From Phalacrocorax aristotelis (Eukaryota; Chordata; Aves; Suliformes; Phalacrocoracidae), in NCBI RefSeq assembly GCF_949628215.1, contig NC_134281.1, positions 38,238,512 to 38,302,511 on the forward strand: a stretch of DNA of 64,000 nucleotides. The letters run 5' to 3'. The position numbers were made by a program, and so were the translations under genes. Shown piece by piece: positions 27,455 through 41,600 of this stretch (positions within the stretch are counted from its first letter, which is position 1; each line of letters opens with the position of its first letter). The notes beneath the pieces were generated by a model. It was not told the DNA's origin and searched no databases. It was given only the letters and a program-made list of their open reading frames with translations.

Positions 27455-27620
27455 CCTCGTCTCTAATTCTGTTTCTGATTCCATTACTGACTATGAGTCT
27501 TTGAAGTCTCTTAAACAATATCTCAACTACCCTATCTGGTAAATGAAAACAATAGTTATCTATCTTTGTAAATAGTGGTGAAATCCAGAGTATTGAAGCT
27601 ACTGCGTAAGGTAAAACAAA
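27455..27620 (+). mobile_element. Probable MIR-like SINE remnant
   Basis: The block order fits the MIR layout: a GTTTCTGATTCCATTACTGACTATGAG block, then TTTGAAGTCTCTTAAACAATATCTC, then ACCCTATCTGGTAAATGAAAACAATAG, then CTTTGTAAATAG. Similarity is weak and judged by eye only. Confidence 0.5.
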
Positions 27621-27840
27621 TTGAAACAACATTGTTTGAAATATCTACAGATACCGTAACAAAGACCATTGTTGAAAGGAATCTGATTTTAATTATCTTG
27701 AATAGATTTTAAGAAAATTTTATCCTTTCCCTTAATAAATTGCTCAACATCAAAGTAGTTCCTTGCTGTATTTTCATATTAGGGTCTAAAACTTTGAAAA
27801 AAAAGTTAGAAAATTCATCTTTTGAGAGACTATTTCTAGA

Positions 27841-27892
27841 AGTAAATTTTAGCATTTTAGTAAATTTTAGCATGTCCTGCACATGCAGGACA
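27841..27892. repeat. 18-bp tandem duplication next to a perfect 9-bp inverted repeat
   Basis: AGTAAATTTTAGCAT occurs at 27841-27855 and again at 27859-27873 (period 18). It is followed immediately by TGTCCTGCA-CA-TGCAGGACA at 27873-27892, whose 9-bp arms are perfectly complementary around a 2-base centre. I can assign no known element. Confidence 0.85.
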
Positions 27893-29599
27893 AAGTGGAT
27901 TTTCTTTTGCCCTCTTCTTTTATTTCTCTGCTTTTTCTGATTTTATAGAGAAATAAAAGCAAAGACATATTCCCTTCACTTTATCTGTCAAAACCCATAG
28001 AAAGGCCAAACAATTAAAAATCAGTCCTTAAATTTCTTATAGATACTGAATGATGATGTATGGAGTGATGACTTTGATAAACAACTATTTGCTCCTGACA
28101 ACACTTTTTCAGTGATCTGACAGGTTTTTGTCCAGCTTCCCATGCAGGCTCCGCACATTGTGCAGGCAGTTTGAGAGAAAGTAGGACAGTATCTATCTTA
28201 CAGGGATCTATCTTAATGATATCTCCAATCAATTATTTCGGGGGAAAAAAAAAACCCACCTACTATAAAAGGAATAAAATAAAAATGCTGGGGTTACAAG
28301 GTATGGTTAAGAAATAAACCAGTATTTTTAAATAAATAAATCCTTAATCATTCACCTCAGCCCTGAGTGTAGGAGTCGTGAATGATAAACTTCTTGCAGG
28401 AATTCCAGAGATAGCCTTCTGTTTCATGGCTGATTGAGGTTTCTTTTTTAATAAACTACACTAAATTATTGAGGGAATTTAATAATCACTGTTGATTTGT
28501 CCTAATTTTATTTCATAAAATGCAACGAATGTTGCACACCCATCTCTCATGTAACTGTTCAGTACAATGGCATTATTTGAGTCATGAATTCAATCCAATC
28601 TTATCATTACTGGTTTATGTTGTCTGCTTGTCTGACAGCTGCAAGCCATGGAAAAAATATTAACCGTCTTCAGCAAGTAGTTTTCCTTTTCATGTTGTTT
28701 TTTTCTAAAATGCATATTTTAGAAGGTTTTGAAATAAGAATAGGATTAGATGCTTGAGAGAAAATTAGGTCATATATTTGTTAGATACAAATCTCGCAAG
28801 TAATTAAAACATGGGTATCAAGCAATATTTGTATTCTGTGCTGCTGCCTTTGTGTGGAGACAGTGGGGATTTCAGAATAACCCGGTGTGCTCTGCACTTT
28901 TTCCCTCTCTAATGTGTTTATAGAATACGAGTAAGTATGACTTTTATACAGCTCCTATAACGGGGGAAAATTACCTTCACATAACCCACATTTACATGTG
29001 TCTACTTTTAAAATTTGTGACCCATTTTTTAATATACATTTTAGATCTTTAATGTGCAAGTTTGAATGTATTATATATGTAACAGAGGAAATATGGGATT
29101 GTATAGAATTTTTTTAGATGCTATGGGCAGAAGTGGTTAACATCAGCAGCTGCGTTTGTTAGCCAAGTTTCCCAGCATGGGAATAAATGGCTATATATGA
29201 AGGTATAGATGAATGAATGAATACCTTTAATCTTGGACCCAGTAAGACCACCCTATAGTTTTAATTTGAACATAAGCTTAAATGCTTCACTGAATGATGA
29301 ACATGCTAAAGGAATATAATGGCTAAATCCACTTAGCAGTTGTAACGGACAACTTATTCAATACTTTTTATACCAGAATGTATAGACTAACAGCTGTTCA
29401 TGTATTTCTAGTTAAAAACACACATTGCAGGGGCTCTTACCTGAATGTTTATATATGGGTGACAGTCGGCCATTTATTGGAGACACACTGTAGACTATGC
29501 CAAATTCCTCTCTCTTATCCCTTTGCTGCTTGTGCAAGACTGGACACTGGAACAGAAATAAAAACAATGGCTGTCTCTGAGGGAGTTAAAATAGAGAGG

Positions 29600-29945
29600 T
29601 GAAATACTGTAAGGAAACAAGGAGAAAAAGTAGCAGAAGAATTAAATAGGAGGCCAGGGGGAAAGAAAGGATCTGCAAGAGTGATGGGAGAGGAGTGGCA
29701 GAGAAGAGGATATCTGGTCAGAGCAGGAGCCAGGAGCGATTGATGAAAATGAGGGACAGCAGTGATGTGGATCAGAAGAACAGAGAGAGTTTGGAGAGCT
29801 TGGGATAGGAAAGGAGTCAAGAAAACAGGGGGGAAAGGCCAGGAAGGAAAGAAAAGCCATGGAACTGTGATCAAAGCCAAGCCAGAGGTGGAGAGAGAGG
29901 AAATAGAAGCAAACAGGAAAGAAACAATGAAGAAAAATTCAGAAA
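29600..29945 (+). other. Polypurine-biased stretch
   Basis: For roughly 350 bases the plus strand is dominated by A and G, with repeated GGAAAGAAA, GAGAGAGG and GGGGGAAAGG motifs. The opposite strand therefore has a Ser/Pro/Phe/Leu-rich open frame (29515-29880) that is a composition artefact. Such R.Y tracts may adopt unusual DNA structure. No gene is supported. Confidence 0.7.
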
Positions 29946-32900
29946 CAACTTTATGGCCCAGCCTTGAACGCAGCTGTGATCATGAATTGGGAGGCAGAAG
30001 GGGACTGTGCAGAAACATTCTTTCCCAAGCTCATGGCTTGGAGTATGTCCCGATGGCTTCTGCTGGCAGGAAAGGGGAGGGGAGTGAAAATTGTCACTCC
30101 TTAGGCCCTAGCAAAGCTGCTACTCAGATTGGATGAACATCTCAGAGCAGGGGTTCCCAGTATTGCTCTGGTCCTGTGCATATCCACTGAGCGTGGGACA
30201 AACTGAGAGAGTAAGCCCCAAAACAGTCCATATGGCTTGCAAAGGTTTAATCTGCACATGGCCATCCTCCTAAGGATATTTTAAGAGTTCTTTATAAGAT
30301 TATTCAAAGATTAATATGGAAAAATCCTACATTTAACATAATCTCCAGTACTGGGAGGGTTTGATGTCTCTCGTCAAGAGAAAGATTTCAACAACAGCAT
30401 CTTTCCTCTCTCCCAACACGAAAAATTGTAATAGAGCTCAGGACAAGACCGATAATGCTATCCAGTCTTTCACTGAGGGAAAACCTGTAGCCTAAGCAGA
30501 ATAAATGACACAGACTGTTCTTCAAGCCCAGTCTGAGGCAGGCTGGATAGCTTGAGAAAGTCCTTTTCGCTTGTCTAAGTCCATCTCTTCTGGGAAGCAT
30601 TTGGCTTTACAGAATGGAGTCACCAGCAAGGTCACAAAAGGCAGGTATCAGTCTCACATGCCCTAAAGTACTGGAAAACAATGTTGCACACTGAAAATAT
30701 TCTTTCAGAGAGGAACATTGCTAAGAGGTTACTGTGGGAGCAGTGTCATCTAGGCTCCCCACTGTGCTCCAGCTGGCCAGCTCTTACCTGTTTCTTCCTC
30801 CCTTTCTGTTTTGAGACGGGGAAAAAGACCCTCACAATTAATTAGAACCATAGGTGAAACTACCAGAGATGAGCCAGGGAGTAAAGAGGGAACAAAGCAA
30901 TTAAGAACATTTCTGCTAAAAATTCACTAGGCATACGGTAAAATTCAGAGATTGTTGTGCCCCTCAGAAACATGGCAGAGAGAAGCAGACACTTAAAAGA
31001 GCTTTCAATTACTTACCTGCCTTTGGCTCCCTTTCAGGGTGCTGTGGAACTGGAAACAGCCATGGTAAATGTATTTTCTCTGCATTTGCCTTTCTTGACA
31101 AAACAGCTCCAATATTTTGATCTCAAGAATAATCAGCTCTTTTGCGTTTCCTTTTCAACTAACTGCAGACTTTTGCAAGTTAAAAATTAATGACAACTTC
31201 TCTTCCTCTTTTTTTTTTTTAAACAAAAGCCTTCTGTGCTCTTTTCTAAAAAAAAATTCTTTTTCCTACAACCTTTAAGTATTAGTCTAAATGGCATTCA
31301 AACCACTCTTTCTCCCTCCTTCTGCAGTTACACACGAAACAAATTCCACCACAACAAAACAACCTGGCTCATGGAAACCATTATTTTGAAGATGAAACAT
31401 TGTGTTGTGTCCTTTACCACTATTACAGGCAGTCAGTCTGTTAGAACATATTGGGCGATTATAGGCTAGTCTTTTCAGAGAAAGCCATGGGTTTCAAGTT
31501 AGCAGTAACCATCTATCAATTCTTGAGATTATGCCATGATTTACTGTCACAGCATCATGTATTCTCTGATTTTCTGCCTCCTGTGAAACATTGTGCTTTC
31601 CTTTTCTATTGATGTATCAACTATAATAGTTACAAGCAGCTACAGAAAAATCAATAGCGAACTTTCATTACTGTGCACATAAAGAGTACCATGCTGTGAG
31701 AGCACCTAGCTGTTAAATAGTCACCAGCAGTAAGGTGCGCTATAAATGTCTGTTATTTTGGTCCAAATGAAGAATGTCTGAATTTGAAACATCAAATATC
31801 TAGGATTTTTGACACCACTGGATTCTATGTCAAGTTCTTCCAGGATGTGACTTTTTTTTTCCCAGGTGTCAGGCTTGATTTGCCTTTTCTGTGCTGGGAT
31901 CTGTGTATTTTTTTAAACCTGAAGCTGACACAGGAAATTAATATCAAAATAAAGTATTGCTGGGCTGTGCCTAACTGTAAACTGATTAGGTTTGGTTGGA
32001 CAGAAGCAGTAAGAATTGTGTCAAACTTTGTTGAACTGGTCTATATCTTACTAGTCAAAGTAAGCTGACTTTGATTAAGGTGAACAGTCCAATAATGTCT
32101 GTGTTAGACACACAGAATAGAGGTGAAACAGGTACTACAGTGTTACCATAGACACAAAAGTGCTCCTAGGACTGTGCACTAGGAAAAGCACTGAGTTGCT
32201 TTTCAGCACACAGCTTGGAAAAAAAATAGTATAATTTTTGGTTTAAATATATTTATTTGCTCTGGGAAGACATTAATTTCCAGTTAGTAAATGTAAACAA
32301 AGAATGGCAAGAACAGCAGCAAATGGATGAGTGTCTTGCCTTGAATATGTCCAGAGCATTTGGCATTTCGGGCCGTATCTCCAGTGACTGGGTAGGAGTT
32401 CCTGCAGAGCAATTCTGCTGTAGGACTTAGTGGTTACTTTGGCATTTTGAGACTATGGTGATTTACAGCTGCAAATGCATTGTTTGTTGCTGAATACCTT
32501 AGATTTGAAAGCCTGTGCATTTCTATGAGACTAAAGCACGAGTGTGCACATGGGTACTTACATGAATTGTATCCCACCAAATACATATCCCGCTGTCTGC
32601 TGTGGCCACAAGGTTGCAGGAAAGCACTGTTTCTTGACCTAGACATAACTTTCAGGAAAATTAACCTTTAAAGAAATCCAAATTGTTTTTACATTTTTCA
32701 TAGTACTAACTCATACAACTTTTACCATAAAATGAAAAAAACAGAACAGAAATTTCATTCTAAATGGCAATTCACAGTCCTGTCTGTAAAAAGATACCTA
32801 CAGGTGGGGCAACACCCCTGCTTTGAAGAGTACAGTGAGATTTAGCTAAAAACAACCTTAATCCAATGAGTGTTGATTTAGGTAGAGGTGGATCTGGAAT

Positions 32901-35900
32901 TAAAATCCTTCCAGATCCTAAGGACTAAAGGCAGTCTAATTCAATAAAGCATTGAGGGACTCAGCAGAGCATCACCAGGACCCTGAGGGTATGTATGTCA
33001 CTGGTGGGGTGAGCTTGGCCAGGTCAGGAAAAGTGCAAACCTCAGTTTGCAGGAGGCTGAGGTCCCCTCATGTTCCCAAGCCCCTCTGCAGACCATAGCA
33101 GACACTGTGCAGTTCCAGAGGTGCGCTCACTTCCTTCATCTGGCATATGGCATCAGGGGACCAAAAAGTACCTCTGCCCTTGTGCAAGGAAGATGAGTTT
33201 TTTGGCAGAGACTAAGGGGGATCTGGGGCCCCTTAATTCATGCTCCTCGTGTTAAACCTATATGTTGTCTGTGGAAACTTCTCATCCATATCTGACCAAA
33301 CATTCCAATCTGAGCTGAGCAGTGAGCACAAATCTAGAGTTTACCTGACTTATTTCTGCTGTTCCTTACTGAGCAATTGAAATGTTAAAAATGTGCTGAG
33401 GCATGACCTTATCTTAGAGCCTCCAGTCCTTTCTGATCAGGGCTTTTTATCAGAAATCAGAGATACCTGAGAAAGAAAACTCTAAGAGCCTCATATTTGA
33501 AACACAGATACAAGAATATTTCCACACTTCTCCACACTGTTTAACTGATGAGCAACCATGTTGCCAGAGTAACTTTCAGGTGAGCTTTTCTCTAGCTTTC
33601 ATATTTGTATGTTTAAGAGCATAAGCACTGAGTATGAAGAACAGTGGTATATGCATCAAAGTCTTTGCGAAAAGAGCCCAAAGGCTGACACACATCTGGG
33701 TGCCTCTCCAGTGCTTCCCGCGTGCCAGCACTGACACTTGCAGAGTGCCAGTGTAGTTGCAGATGTCCCCATCTGGGCTTCTGCCACTCTCATTTGCCAA
33801 ACCACTTCCACAACTAAGTGCAGACATATGTCACAGAAAAAAATTAAATTTGTAACTTTCGCTCAGATCAATAGGCAATGTCAGAAACAATATGCTTTGA
33901 AATACTGCAGCAGAAAATTACTTACCCTAGTCGTGCTTACTGTCCATGAAAACAAGACTGAGAGTACAGGAGAACAAAGTATGTCTTTTTTCCACCACCT
34001 AGCAGGAGGCCCAGAGGCATTGGGCCAGCCAGGGGGACAGGGCAGGAGCCCTGTCTCAGGGCCACCAGCTCTGCTGTCACTCAGTGAGGAGGCACCAGTG
34101 TATGGTGCATTACATTTAAGCAAATTCATGGGCTGTTGCAGTCAGGGGTGGTAATTAATGATCTCATCACTGATACACACATGTATACAATGGGACCAAA
34201 CTTATTGGTGCTTTTCGTCTAAGCCAGCAGATTTTTTGTCAATGCTAATTTGATAGGGAGCTGAAACAGCATCTAAGAGACAACGGTTTCAGTGTACCAT
34301 CAATGGTCTCGTGAGCTGCCTGCAGTTACATTTACGTAGTAAATAATTGTAATTGCCCCAAGCAGAATCTAGCTCTTCTAAATAAAAATAGTAAAATTCA
34401 AATGTTTGGCTAATAGGAGTCACATATTTGTTTCTACCGTTGTTCTACTGTAGTGCTTTCAGGACTGAGCAATTAAATGAATGCTTTATATTATTTCAAC
34501 ACAATTATACAAGAAAATAGTTCTTTTGGTGATTTCCACTTCTCATATCTCACACAGGCAGAGGTGGTTATCTTTTTCATGTTCTTTCTAAACTAGAATC
34601 AGTTTCCACTGACACAACTTAGTTCAGTGAAAAAAAAAAAAAGCTGTTGGTGCAAATATTGGCACACAAAACTAGTAAAATCATGTCTTTAAACACCTCA
34701 AAAAAGAGAAAAAATAGTGTTTTGAAATCAGTATGTCTGAAAGATGATTGGTTGACTGTCTCACTCTAAGCCTTGTCTCAAAATAGTGCAAAAGACACAA
34801 AACTATTTGTCAGTTACATTGACAAAAGGGCATAGTATTGTACCTCTTTGATCAGCATGTCACTAAAACACCTTTGCTTAACTGTATTTCTTTCTTTTAA
34901 AGATAATATATTGTAATAATATTTGCTCCTGTGGGACTTTGGACCTAAACAAAAGAATGAAGCCAAACAAAATTCACCAAGTAATAAAAAAGTGGTATGA
35001 AGTTTTACCCTTATCTGGAAGCCACTATAATGATATAACTGGCTGGTCTAATATTTTTAACCAAGTTCAAAAAAAGTTTGAAATATATTAATTAAATGCA
35101 AATACAGTCCTGATCCCAAAGACCAGAAGGATGCCTTTAAGCTAGTATTTATAACAAGAGCTATTCGACTGAGCTCTCTTGTAAATTTTATCATACCTGA
35201 GGCAGTTTTCCTCAGTCGATTAGCTGGAAAGCTGAATATATCCTGAGGCAAACCAGACATCTAGTACAGGCTAAATTCAACTACTGGAGCTTAAATTTGG
35301 CTTAATATATCCCCACTTGGGTCTGCCTGTTTAATTCTCTTTCATATGATAACGTTGGTTTATTCATAGTCTGGACTTGCCACCTGAACAAACTGTACCT
35401 CATATCTTATTCTAATGGAATAAGAAAACTTTGCAAAAACCACAAAAGTTCCTGACTGAAAATCAAATGCAAATTTGGGATTAAAAACTGTTTTGTAAAG
35501 TGACTACAAGACTAGTACAGAGAGATTTTTTCCCCTAAGGAATACTGCTTTTTATGATCATGCATTTTTTATACTCTGCAGAGACAGATGGGCTTTATAA
35601 AAGGATACAGCCTGCTACTCAAAAGGGTTTCAGTGGCAGCTGCACTTCTGTGTTTTACCCTCAGTAGAAATTTATATTCGATATTTTTCCAGAAAATATT
35701 TATATTTCTTCTTTTAGGACTACATCACCCCTTGGTGCAGTTCCAGTGGTGGCAGTAGAAATACCTCTGAGATTAATCTGGTCCATTATTCCCATTTTAA
35801 ACAGTATTTGAGTAGTAGGAGAGGGATAGAAAGGGAAAACTAACGTGCAAGATAATGTGCATAAGCACATATAATAAGATAGATAAGATGATGTGCAAGC

Positions 35901-36589
35901 TTCTCATAAGTGCAATAAAGCCAATCATTCAGAAAAGTTGCAAAGATCTAAGCAAAAGCAGAGCAAATATTTTCTAGATAAAAGCAAGTCTTTCTAAAAA
36001 TCTTCATTTCTTTTTTCTAAGCATTCAGCTTCTTCTCAGCTAAATAATAGATTGTTTCTTGCTCCTCTCTACATTATACTGTACTGTCTATTATTGCAAC
36101 TTGCATATAACACCCTTTCTGCCTCAGTTCATAACTTCAAGGATTTTGTATGATGTCCCTATCAACATTCCCAGGAACGTCATAAATATTTATGACATCT
36201 TAAACTATTCACACCCTACAAATGGTAGACATTGACAGCCAGTTCCCTTAAAACACCAACAATCCTGTATAGTTCATGTGCTATTGAAGATTAAAATGAT
36301 GTTTCAGAAATTAACTGGGAAAAACATTTGGTTCAATAAATTTACTATTTATTCTGATTTTTTTTTTCCTTTTATCAGAAGCCTAGTTTCTGTTTTTATC
36401 AAATGTGGTACTTTTTTCTGTTGACTGTAAGGTTGATATAAACTAGTGCTATGGCTCCGCATTTAGGCATATATATTTTTTTGGAAGGCTGCTGATAGCA
36501 TGAAAATTAACGTACTAGTTTTCTTATCTATGCTTATTCCAACTGAATATTCAGAAGACAAATATTTCTAGCCCAGACATATGACATGA

Positions 36590-36735
36590 ACCTGGGATTA
36601 GGTGAGGAGTTAGGAAAAATGAGTTTAGACTCACATTCTTTCTCAGTTTATCTGTGAGACCTTCGCTAAATCACTTCTGCCCCAGTTTATCAACGTGTGC
36701 TGGCATACAAATCTGACCATGGCTCCACAGGATAG
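36590..36735 (+). mobile_element. Probable MIR-like SINE remnant
   Basis: AACCTGGGATTAG, followed further on by TTATCTGTGAGACCTTCGCTAAATCACTTCTGCCCCAGTTTATCAAC, follows the MIR order 'gtgaccttgggcaagtcacttaacctctctgcctcagtttcctcatc'. The copy is old and partial, and its limits are approximate. Confidence 0.55.
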
Positions 36736-38571
36736 TGATTACACAATTTTTTCCTGGAAAAGAGAGACTTAGATTGAGACATTTTTTCTAGGATTGATCT
36801 GTTGTTTACCTTAAGTGGTCACTGGGTCAAATATACAAACAAAACTGGAAGCAGGAACCAGAAATCCGTGTCAGTCCAGGCAGGTTCCCTCACCACCAGC
36901 CTACAAAGGCAAGCTACAAATTTGGGCTTAAATCACCTAGGGTTAAATCTTCTAGCACAGCAGCAGAGCTCCAACCCAAAGCCTGGAACACACCTTCGCT
37001 GAGAACAGCCTGTGGCTAGCAATAGCTAAGATCACGCACTGGCATGGTGGGACACTCCAGTTGTTTGGGGAATTTCCTTGAAGACGCAACAGAGCAAGGG
37101 CTGTTCAAATTCCTGTTACTCTGTCATGTCTTCAAAGAAAGCAGCAGCTACTCTTTTATGTGGAACCTAATCCTATCTGTGACACTAGGCATGGATTAAA
37201 ATACCTACAGAATAAACCTTCAGGCAATAGACAGGCGGCCCACAGTCCCAGATGAGCAAGAGACAAGCAACACGTTGCATCGCTCACCCAAAGCAGGAGC
37301 AAGTCTGAGACATCAACAGGACCGTAACTCCAGGCATGGAGGAAGTTTTAGGAAGTGAAAGCAAGTGAGGTGGTACTGGAGTTTGGGCATAGCTAAGATG
37401 AAGCACCAGCAGTGGAACCACTTCTTGGGACTTGGTGCCTGTGGTCTGTTCCAGTGGGCCATAGTTTCATCAACCAGCTATCCCGACTGGCTCTCCACAC
37501 GCCACCTCTGTGGCTGTACCTGGACATGCTTGTCCCTTCATAAGTCTCAGTGAGAAACACTGGACTTTATTTAAGGGTGTAGTTGGTGGTGGACTTCGGG
37601 CCAGGGCTTGTGAGCAGCTCTTCCTGCAAAGAGGCCTGGCGGAATCTTGTTTCATTGTGTTTATGACCACCGTATCACCCATATGCCTCATTTGCAAGTA
37701 ATAAGGATGTCAGTTTCTGGGGTGCCAGCACAAGAAGTGGGTGGAGATTTTGTTTGTTTGTTTAATTTTCAAGTCACTAAATTCAGCCTGAGCTGTTGAA
37801 AGTCAAGCTGGTTTATTTTCCTGAGCGATGACTCAGTAATTAAACAAGTCATAGATGCAAGAGATCAAATTAGGCTTTGCCCTTTGTCTTTACTGGGACT
37901 TCAAGGAAAGAAACTGAAACTGAGTAAAATAATTTCACGGTTGGACAAGGAGAAGAATCCAGTTTATTTCCCCCGTACCTCCCTTTCCATTGCACAGCTA
38001 ACAGCAGCAAAAACAATTATAAAATTCTTCACAAAAGTCAGTAAACACAGTTCTTAATGGACATTAGTATATTATATTCTCAGTAAGAATCTGTCATTTT
38101 ACAGTCTGCTGGAATAGAAAAATAAATTTCAATACTTTAAATAACACTAGAAAGAAGCCTACCACTATAAAACAACACCAAAGTGTGTTTTAGTTGAATC
38201 TGAGTCATTCTGAAACAAACCAAAGGTCCATCAAGATTGAATACTGACGAGATGAAATAGGATTCAGACTAAGAATTACAGCTTGTGCTCTCCTAATCAT
38301 CTTATTTTCGCTTTAAAAATATATATAGTTTTGCACAGTGTGAATGAAATACATTGCTATAGAAGAATTTAGTCAAGATTTTCAAAACAATGTGCCCATT
38401 ATCTGATGTTATGTTCAACTGAAAATGAAAATTACTTTATGACCCTAGTAAACAGTCAGAGATCGATCGTTGCACTGTTACAGATAGCTTAACCACTGCC
38501 AAAAAACGATCCTCCTGAAGACAAGAAAAGTTTTCTATGCATTCAGTTTGGACTTGGGAGTTTATTTAGTT

Positions 38572-38660
38572 TGTATTATTATAAATATTTATATACTATA
38601 TAAATAATATTTTATATAAATAATAATTATTACTATCCTTAAATAAATAGTAATCTAGTT
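38572..38660. repeat. Extremely AT-rich stretch
   Basis: About 90 bases are almost pure A/T, with TATATAAATAATATTTTATATAAATAATAATTATT-like alternation and small self-complementary segments. It is simple sequence inside the terminal NR5A2 intron. Confidence 0.85.
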
Positions 38661-41600
38661 ATTAAATTCACCTTCTTAATAAAGACAATAAAAGTGGTTT
38701 ATGTTTTTATAATATAAAGGTTTTTCAAGGTTTGGAAAGTACTAAATATAACATCTTACCATTGATTAACAAACACATCTATCAAAAATTGTTTCTCATG
38801 ACTTGTAAGGAAATAATACTTGGCACAACCCTGCTGTAATAAAACTGAGGGGAGTTTTGCAGTAAGGAGCTTATCTTCACCATAAATCCTCCTTCATTGT
38901 AGCATTTTGTCTGTCAAGAAGGCTTAGCTATAGAATGGCATACATCTGCCTTCGTGACAGATGTGCTATATGGAACCACTGTTGTTGCCATTAGTTTCAA
39001 TGAAGGAGAATTGTGGGTAATTTTCAGAGATTGGCACTTTATCAACCATTATTACTCTTGCCCTCCAAAAATTTTTCATCATATGTCAAAAATCTACCTG
39101 TGTTTTAAGTCCTGTAACCCAGAGGGTTTGCAAGGCTAGCAGAAAGTGGGCAAAGAAACTAGGAAAAAGCAGTGTTTAAACAGAGGAAGGTTTGGTAACA
39201 TTTACCTCCATACTGGGTAGTCCCCCTTCTTTGAACTACTCTGGGGGAAAAACCTTCATCAGAATTAACATGTTCCTTCTTCAAGGAGAGAAGGAGGGAG
39301 GGAATTCCTTCTTCAATGAGGGAATTGGCTCACACCAAAGCCCCTGATGGGAACCCCGACTTCAGGCTGAGGAGGCACATTTTATCTTTCCCTGATAAAA
39401 CAGCATGTTTCTGAGGAGAGGCAGTGCTGCGCATTGGGCCACGCAGTCTAGCTGGAAAGAACAGAAAAACCTCTTGGAGGATGAGCCTGAAGGCCATCCT
39501 GGCCAAAAATACCATCGCCAGAGTTTGGGAGACATCATATTATACCCTTCACATTTAACAGTCATTCCAAAGAGCTACTAAGCTTTGGGGCTGGTTGGGT
39601 TTTAATAAAGTCCTTAAATGATGGGGCTTGTCAGCTCATCAAGGGTGAGGAAGATCAACCCTGGGCTGGTATCGAGTCCTATTGCTTAGAGTATCTGTAA
39701 GACTGTTTGCAGCCTTATCAAAGTGAGCAATTTCTCTCTGTGGAGTATCCTAAATACAACCTTATTTCATCCTCGCAATACCAGGACTTGCAGTGATGCA
39801 AAATGCAGAGAGGCAGCCGAGCTGTGTGTGCATGCACCTCTTCGTTGCTTCATGTAGAAAGAGTATGTGATAAAAGATGCAAGCAGTAAAATTTAACCAG
39901 CCTTCTTTGGGAAATATTTACGCTGCTCCTAAGGAGTTACTATTTTTCAAATTTAAATCTCTCATTCTGTTTCATTTTTCTTTTCAAAATTCCCAGACCA
40001 AGGGAAGCTCTCTACAGATTAGTAGACCACCAAATCTTCAGTATTTCATGTTTGAAATATGAGAGGGAGAAAATCTCTCTGAAACCTAAGTATTTTTCCC
40101 CTCTAAAGACCAGACCCATTTTGGGGGAAAATATGCAAAGTGTTCTCCTCAGGCTGAATGTTGTATGCAGTTTCAGCTTAATGCACAGCTTTATAGCAGA
40201 TGTAGAAAATAATCAAAATAAGGTGATTTCTGGGAATACTGGCAGATCTTTACTGTGACTGCAGAGCAGATCCTGACACACTATAATACTGTTTTTGTCT
40301 TAATCGTCAAAAGTAAGCTATAGACAACAAAAATTCTTTGCTTGACAGAAAAGCAATTGCTATTTCTTGTAAAACATATAATATATTCCAGAAGACCTAA
40401 GGGTTTACTTTCCAATAAGGATAGAAAAAGATGTGCGCCCCACTGTGAGCTCACAGTAAGGCTGTTTCATGTAAAAAGTTGGTAATTAGTCCCTGAGTGA
40501 ATAAAGTAGAAGAGATAAGAGACTGATACTTACTGTAGCAACACAAAACACTTTTTCTAGCTGCTAGTCTTTAAAGGGTGTGTGGGCGGGAGGGGGGGAC
40601 CTATTCCTACACATTTAATTTACAAGCCTCTAAACCTCAGAAAATGGTTTCTTGCATTAAGCTTAAACATGTGTACTTTAAATTGTTACTAACCGATGTA
40701 AAGATTGATAAGAGACATTCCCATTCTAAAATGCAGACAGCAATGAAGAATTATATGAAAGTGTAAAAGACTGTTGTGCTGTAGACATCAGTAGGAGACT
40801 TACACCAGTATTGCTTGATGTTTCACCAAGTTAACACATTAGCATTCAAAGAATCTTTATCAAAAAGGAAACACTTGGAAAACTAAATCACATAGCTTTA
40901 GCCAGAGTTATATAATAAATACCAAGAACAAAACCAAACCCAAAGCACAGAGAAACCATCTACTTACAAACTAAAGTTATTATTTAATAACATTTGCATC
41001 ACTGTCAGCTATATACTAAGTACCAGGAGTGAAAACTGTATAGCACTTCTTGTTCCACCTGCAGAAATAACTTAATATTCACGTTTTCCTTTGTTGTTAT
41101 TCATCTTTATTAGAGCTAGAGTTTGCAGTTCTCTCCCAAAAATAACTGCGCAATTTAGATTACAACTATGTGTTCAGCAAACCTCTTTTTTAACAGTATA
41201 CAAAATATCATACGAGAGCCTGAGACATGACAGTGGAGCTTTACACAGTGCTCTCAGCACTTTGACTTCTCTCTGTTCAGTTTGTCTTGTTTGCTTTACT
41301 GTAGCATTTATTGTTAATGTACATGGGAGGAGAGGACTTCTCAAAAGTGATATCCAAAAACCTTGGTTACTCCCTGAAGACACACTCCAAAATACATAAC
41401 TGGTCATCAGGTTGCCCTCCACCCCCACTATTATGATTGCAGTCCTGCGGAGATCTACACACAGATTAATTATATAGTGATGTTCTAAACTGTAATCATT
41501 TGGACCATGAGTATCTGATTCAGTACAGAAAGAGGAAAATTCTGCATATTTTCACCAGTTAACTATTATAAGGGAAATATATTAAGAAGTATTTCCCCAG

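Noticed and set aside
29515..29880. 121-codon Ser/Pro/Phe-rich open frame on the minus strand
   Set aside because: It is the complement of a polypurine tract, so its composition and lack of stops are artefacts of base bias.
30135..30200. Possible hAT-type element end (CAGGGGTTCCCAG)
   Set aside because: Only about 13 bases match a familiar pattern. No second terminus or target duplication was found.
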